From Methanosarcinales archaeon (GTDB taxonomy: Archaea > Halobacteriota > Methanosarcinia > Methanosarcinales > Methanogasteraceae): DNA of 6,220 bases. Position numbers and translations under genes: made by a program. The notes beneath the pieces are model-generated. The model was given only the letters and a program-made list of their open reading frames with translations. It did no database searches and was not told where the DNA came from. Positions 3,697 through 6,220 of this stretch are shown here, piece by piece (position 1 is the first letter of the stretch; each line of letters opens with the position of its first letter). The stretch is from NCBI GenBank assembly GCA_012961645.1, contig DTYY01000315.1, positions 1 through 6,220 of the forward strand, in the 5' to 3' direction.

Positions 3697-6220
3697 TACC
3701 CACGCACCGCCGCAACCCCGATATCTCCCTTTCCGGCAGCCACCACCAACGCATCAGCTGCTGCCATCGCAGCCTGAATCGTCGTGATATACGGAACACT
3801 AAAATCGACAGCCGCACGCCTGATCTCATAGCCATCGCGCCGCCCCTGTTTGCTCCTCGGAGTGTTTACGATCAGATCAACCTTACCAGCCCTGATCAGG
3901 TCAACGACGTTCGGGCTTCCCTCGCTCACTTTCTTAATCGGTATCGATGCAATGCCATGATCGCGCAGATACGTTACAGTCCCCTCGGTTCCGATGAGGT
4001 GCAGTCCTGTGCTGCGCATTTTTCTTGCGACATCCACGATTCGATCCTTATCCTCATCCCGGATCGAGAGGAAGACCGTGCCCTCCACCGGAAGCCGGTT
4101 CTCTGCAGCGAGCTGTGCCTTGTAGTATGCAGTTCCGAAGTCGTAGTCGGTGCCCATCACCTCGCCTGTGGATCTCATCTCAGGACCGAGCAGGGGATCT
4201 GCTCCTGGCAGTTTGTCAAAAGGCAGGAGAACCTCCTTTACCGAGACGCAGGCAGGTACCGGTTCATCCACGTATCCGAGTTCTTCAAGCGTTCTTCCGA
4301 TTATGACCTTTGCAGCGATCTTTGCAAGCGGGATGCCCACGGCTTTTGAGACGAACGGGATTGTGCGGGACGACCTCGGGTTCGCCTCAAGCACGTACAC
4401 GACACCGTCTTTTGCTGCGAGCTGGAGGTTGATTATGCCCCGCACAGAGAGTGCAAGCGCAATCCTCTTCACATAATCACGAACCGTGTCCACCACCGCA
4501 TCATCGAGCGACTGCGGCGGAATCACGCAGGCTGAGTCACCTGAGTGGATGCCTGCCTCTTCGATGTGCTCCATGATTGCGCCGATCAGCACGTCTCTGC
4601 CATCTGAGACAGCATCAACATCGATCTCGACTGCACCTTCGAGGAAGTCGTCTATGAGAACAGGGTGAGCTGGCGACACCTTCTCAGCCTCTCTCATGTA
4701 CCTGTCAAGATCATCAGAATCATAAACGATCTCCATCGCTCTCCCGCCAAGCACGTAGGAGGGGCGCACAAGCACCGGATAGCCGATCCGGTCTGCAACC
4801 GTATGTGCCTCATCCTTTGAGGTGACGTATCCTGCCTCTGGCTGCGGGATTCCGAGGTCAGCGAGCAGCAGGTTGAACCTTTTGCGGTCCTCTGCAAGGT
4901 CCATATCATCTGGCGATGTCCCGAGAATCCTTGTGCCGAGGTCGGGGCGGCGTGCAAGCTCCTTTGCAAGCGGGATTGCGAGATTGACCGAGGTCTGCCC
5001 CCCGAACTGTACGCATACGCCCCACGGGCGCTCGACTGCGATGATGTTCATCACGTCCTCAAGGGTCAGTGGTTCAAAGAACAGTTTATCGGAGGTATCA
5101 AAATCGGTAGAAACGGTTTCAGGATTGTTGTTGACGATTTGCGCCTCGATTCCTTCCTCTCGAAGCGATTTGACCGCATGGACTGTGCAGTAATCAAATT
5201 CGATCCCCTGCCCAATCCTGATCGGACCGGATCCGAGGATAAGTACCTTCTTATCTGATGAGGGGTTTGCTTCGCACTCATCTTCGTAGCATGAGTAATA
5301 ATATGGCGTTTTTGCCGCAAACTCTGCGGCGCACGTGTCCACCATCTTGTAGACCGGCAGGATTCCATCATCAAGCCTCATGTCTGTGACATCCTCCCGC
5401 GTCATGCCACACAGTTCTGCGATCCGCTCGTCTGTTAAGCCCACCCGCTTTGCATCGCGGAGGTTTTCCAGATTCATCTCCGACTTAATGCTCTCCTTGA
5501 TCTCGATGATCTTTTTGATCTTCTGCAAGAAGAAGGGGTCGATTGAGGTCAGTTCAGCGATCTCCTCGCTGGAAAAACCAGTGCAAAGCGCATGATACAC
5601 CACGAACAGACGCTGGTCTGTGGGAGTTTTCAGGAGTTCTCTGACCCTTTCTGGTGACAGGTCTTCTATCCCGGCTCCGAAACTCATGCCGATGTCAAGC
5701 GAACGCACAGCCTTGAGGAGCGCCTCCTCGATGGTGCGCCCGATCGCCATCACCTCGCCAGTGCTCTTCATCGCAGTTGTGAGCGTGTTGTCTGCTGTCA
5801 CGAACTTGTCAAAGGGCCATCTCGGGATCTTTGCCACCACATAGTCGATAGCCGGCTCAAACGAGGCCGGAGTTTCGCCTGTGACGTCATTTCTGATCTC
5901 ATCGAGATTAAGCCCGATCGCGATCTTTGCAGCGACCCGTGCGATCGGATACCCTGTCGCCTTCGATGCAAGCGCTGATGACCTCGATACACGGGGGTTC
6001 ACCTCAACAACCACGTATTTTCCGTCTTTTACCGCAAACTGGATGTTGCAGCCGCCCTCAATCCCGAGGAAGCGTATGATGTTTATCGCAGCACTCCGAA
6101 GCATCTGGTGCTCGTTATCAGAGAGCGTCTGGGATGGCGTAACAACGATCGACTCACCAGTGTGTATGCCCATCGGATCGAAGTTCTCCATGTTGCAGAT
6201 CGTGATGCAGGTATCACCGG
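3654..6220 (-). CDS. carB: Carbamoyl-phosphate synthase large subunit, 5' end beyond the window
   Basis: CarB makes carbamoyl phosphate from bicarbonate, two ATP and ammonia passed on from CarA, feeding pyrimidine and arginine synthesis. The window holds 854 codons plus the stop; compared with the usual size of about 1,070 aa, some 220 N-terminal residues lie past 6220. The frame stays open to the edge, reading GDTCITICN just before the Met at 6191. With that Met as 1: the rest of ATP-grasp 1, including HTGESIVVTP (10-19) and EVNPRVSRSS (63-72); the oligomerisation region (about 180-300); the second half with LGSGPIRIGQGIEFDY (319-334); ATP-grasp 2 with RPSYVLGGRAMEIVY (476-490), HSGDSACVIPPQSL (549-562) and EANPRSSRTIPF (602-613); and the regulatory MGS-like domain (about 702-845). 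It is one uninterrupted gene, unlike the split carB of Methanocaldococcus. The tail after GYH (831-833) is about ten residues longer than usual and overlaps the hydrolase gene. Confidence 0.98.
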   Translation of the reverse strand, partial: GDTCITICNMENFDPMGIHTGESIVVTPSQTLSDNEHQMLRSAAINIIRFLGIEGGCNIQFAVKDGKYVVVEVNPRVSRSSALASKATGYPIARVAAKIAIGLNLDEIRNDVTGETPASFEPAIDYVVAKIPRWPFDKFVTADNTLTTAMKSTGEVMAIGRTIEEALLKAVRSLDIGMSFGAGIEDLSPERVRELLKTPTDQRLFVVYHALCTGFSSEEIAELTSIDPFFLQKIKKIIEIKESIKSEMNLENLRDAKRVGLTDERIAELCGMTREDVTDMRLDDGILPVYKMVDTCAAEFAAKTPYYYSCYEDECEANPSSDKKVLILGSGPIRIGQGIEFDYCTVHAVKSLREEGIEAQIVNNNPETVSTDFDTSDKLFFEPLTLEDVMNIIAVERPWGVCVQFGGQTSVNLAIPLAKELARRPDLGTRILGTSPDDMDLAEDRKRFNLLLADLGIPQPEAGYVTSKDEAHTVADRIGYPVLVRPSYVLGGRAMEIVYDSDDLDRYMREAEKVSPAHPVLIDDFLEGAVEIDVDAVSDGRDVLIGAIMEHIEEAGIHSGDSACVIPPQSLDDAVVDTVRDYVKRIALALSVRGIINLQLAAKDGVVYVLEANPRSSRTIPFVSKAVGIPLAKIAAKVIIGRTLEELGYVDEPVPACVSVKEVLLPFDKLPGADPLLGPEMRSTGEVMGTDYDFGTAYYKAQLAAENRLPVEGTVFLSIRDEDKDRIVDVARKMRSTGLHLIGTEGTVTYLRDHGIASIPIKKVSEGSPNVVDLIRAGKVDLIVNTPRSKQGRRDGYEIRRAAVDFSVPYITTIQAAMAAADALVVAAGKGDIGVAAVRGYHKNGAVSEGVVDF

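Noticed and set aside
3693..4349. 218-codon plus-strand open frame opposite the end of carB
   Set aside because: It is antisense to the MGS-like domain of CarB, which is strongly conserved, and shows no motif of its own.

Overview
The window reads as euryarchaeal DNA, probably from a methanogen-like or ANME-like lineage. It encodes a group II chaperonin (thermosome). Its promoters have the archaeal BRE plus TATA form, and Shine-Dalgarno (SD) sequences precede starts. It also carries grpE, part of the bacterial-type Hsp70 system that only some archaea have. The lineage is an inference; there is no rRNA here to settle it.

Layout: positions 1-218 are non-coding control DNA. They hold two archaeal promoters, a 14-bp inverted repeat and, in its loop, a C-rich tract that is a textbook G-quadruplex motif on the minus strand. 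Next come a thermosome subunit (219-1850, +) and grpE (1837-2379, +), which overlap by 14 nt and look like one proteostasis operon. Positions 2380-2751 are a second non-coding block of 372 nt. It holds a palindrome around a TATA box, a second TATA box in an identical 10-bp sequence, and a long imperfect hairpin starting about 25 nt after that second TATA box. An ADP-ribosylglycohydrolase of the DraG family follows (2752-3696, +). The minus strand carries the C-terminal four-fifths of carB, the carbamoyl-phosphate synthase large subunit (3654 to beyond 6220). It converges on the hydrolase gene and overlaps it tail to tail by 43 bp.

How the genes relate: the thermosome and GrpE both serve protein folding, but dnaK and dnaJ, the usual partners of grpE, are not in the window. 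The ADP-ribosylglycohydrolase would reverse ADP-ribosylation of an unknown target. CarB supplies carbamoyl phosphate for pyrimidines and arginine and is probably unrelated to the rest.

The least explained parts are the two non-coding blocks. In both, a good archaeal promoter lies about 25 nt before a long inverted repeat. In both, bases in the repeat's loop can pair with the SD of the next gene (7 bp perfect upstream of the thermosome; 9 bp with one bulge upstream of the hydrolase). This could be a structured leader or RNA-thermometer arrangement, or each repeat could be a small RNA gene or an operator. None of this has been tested, and no fully new gene system is claimed.
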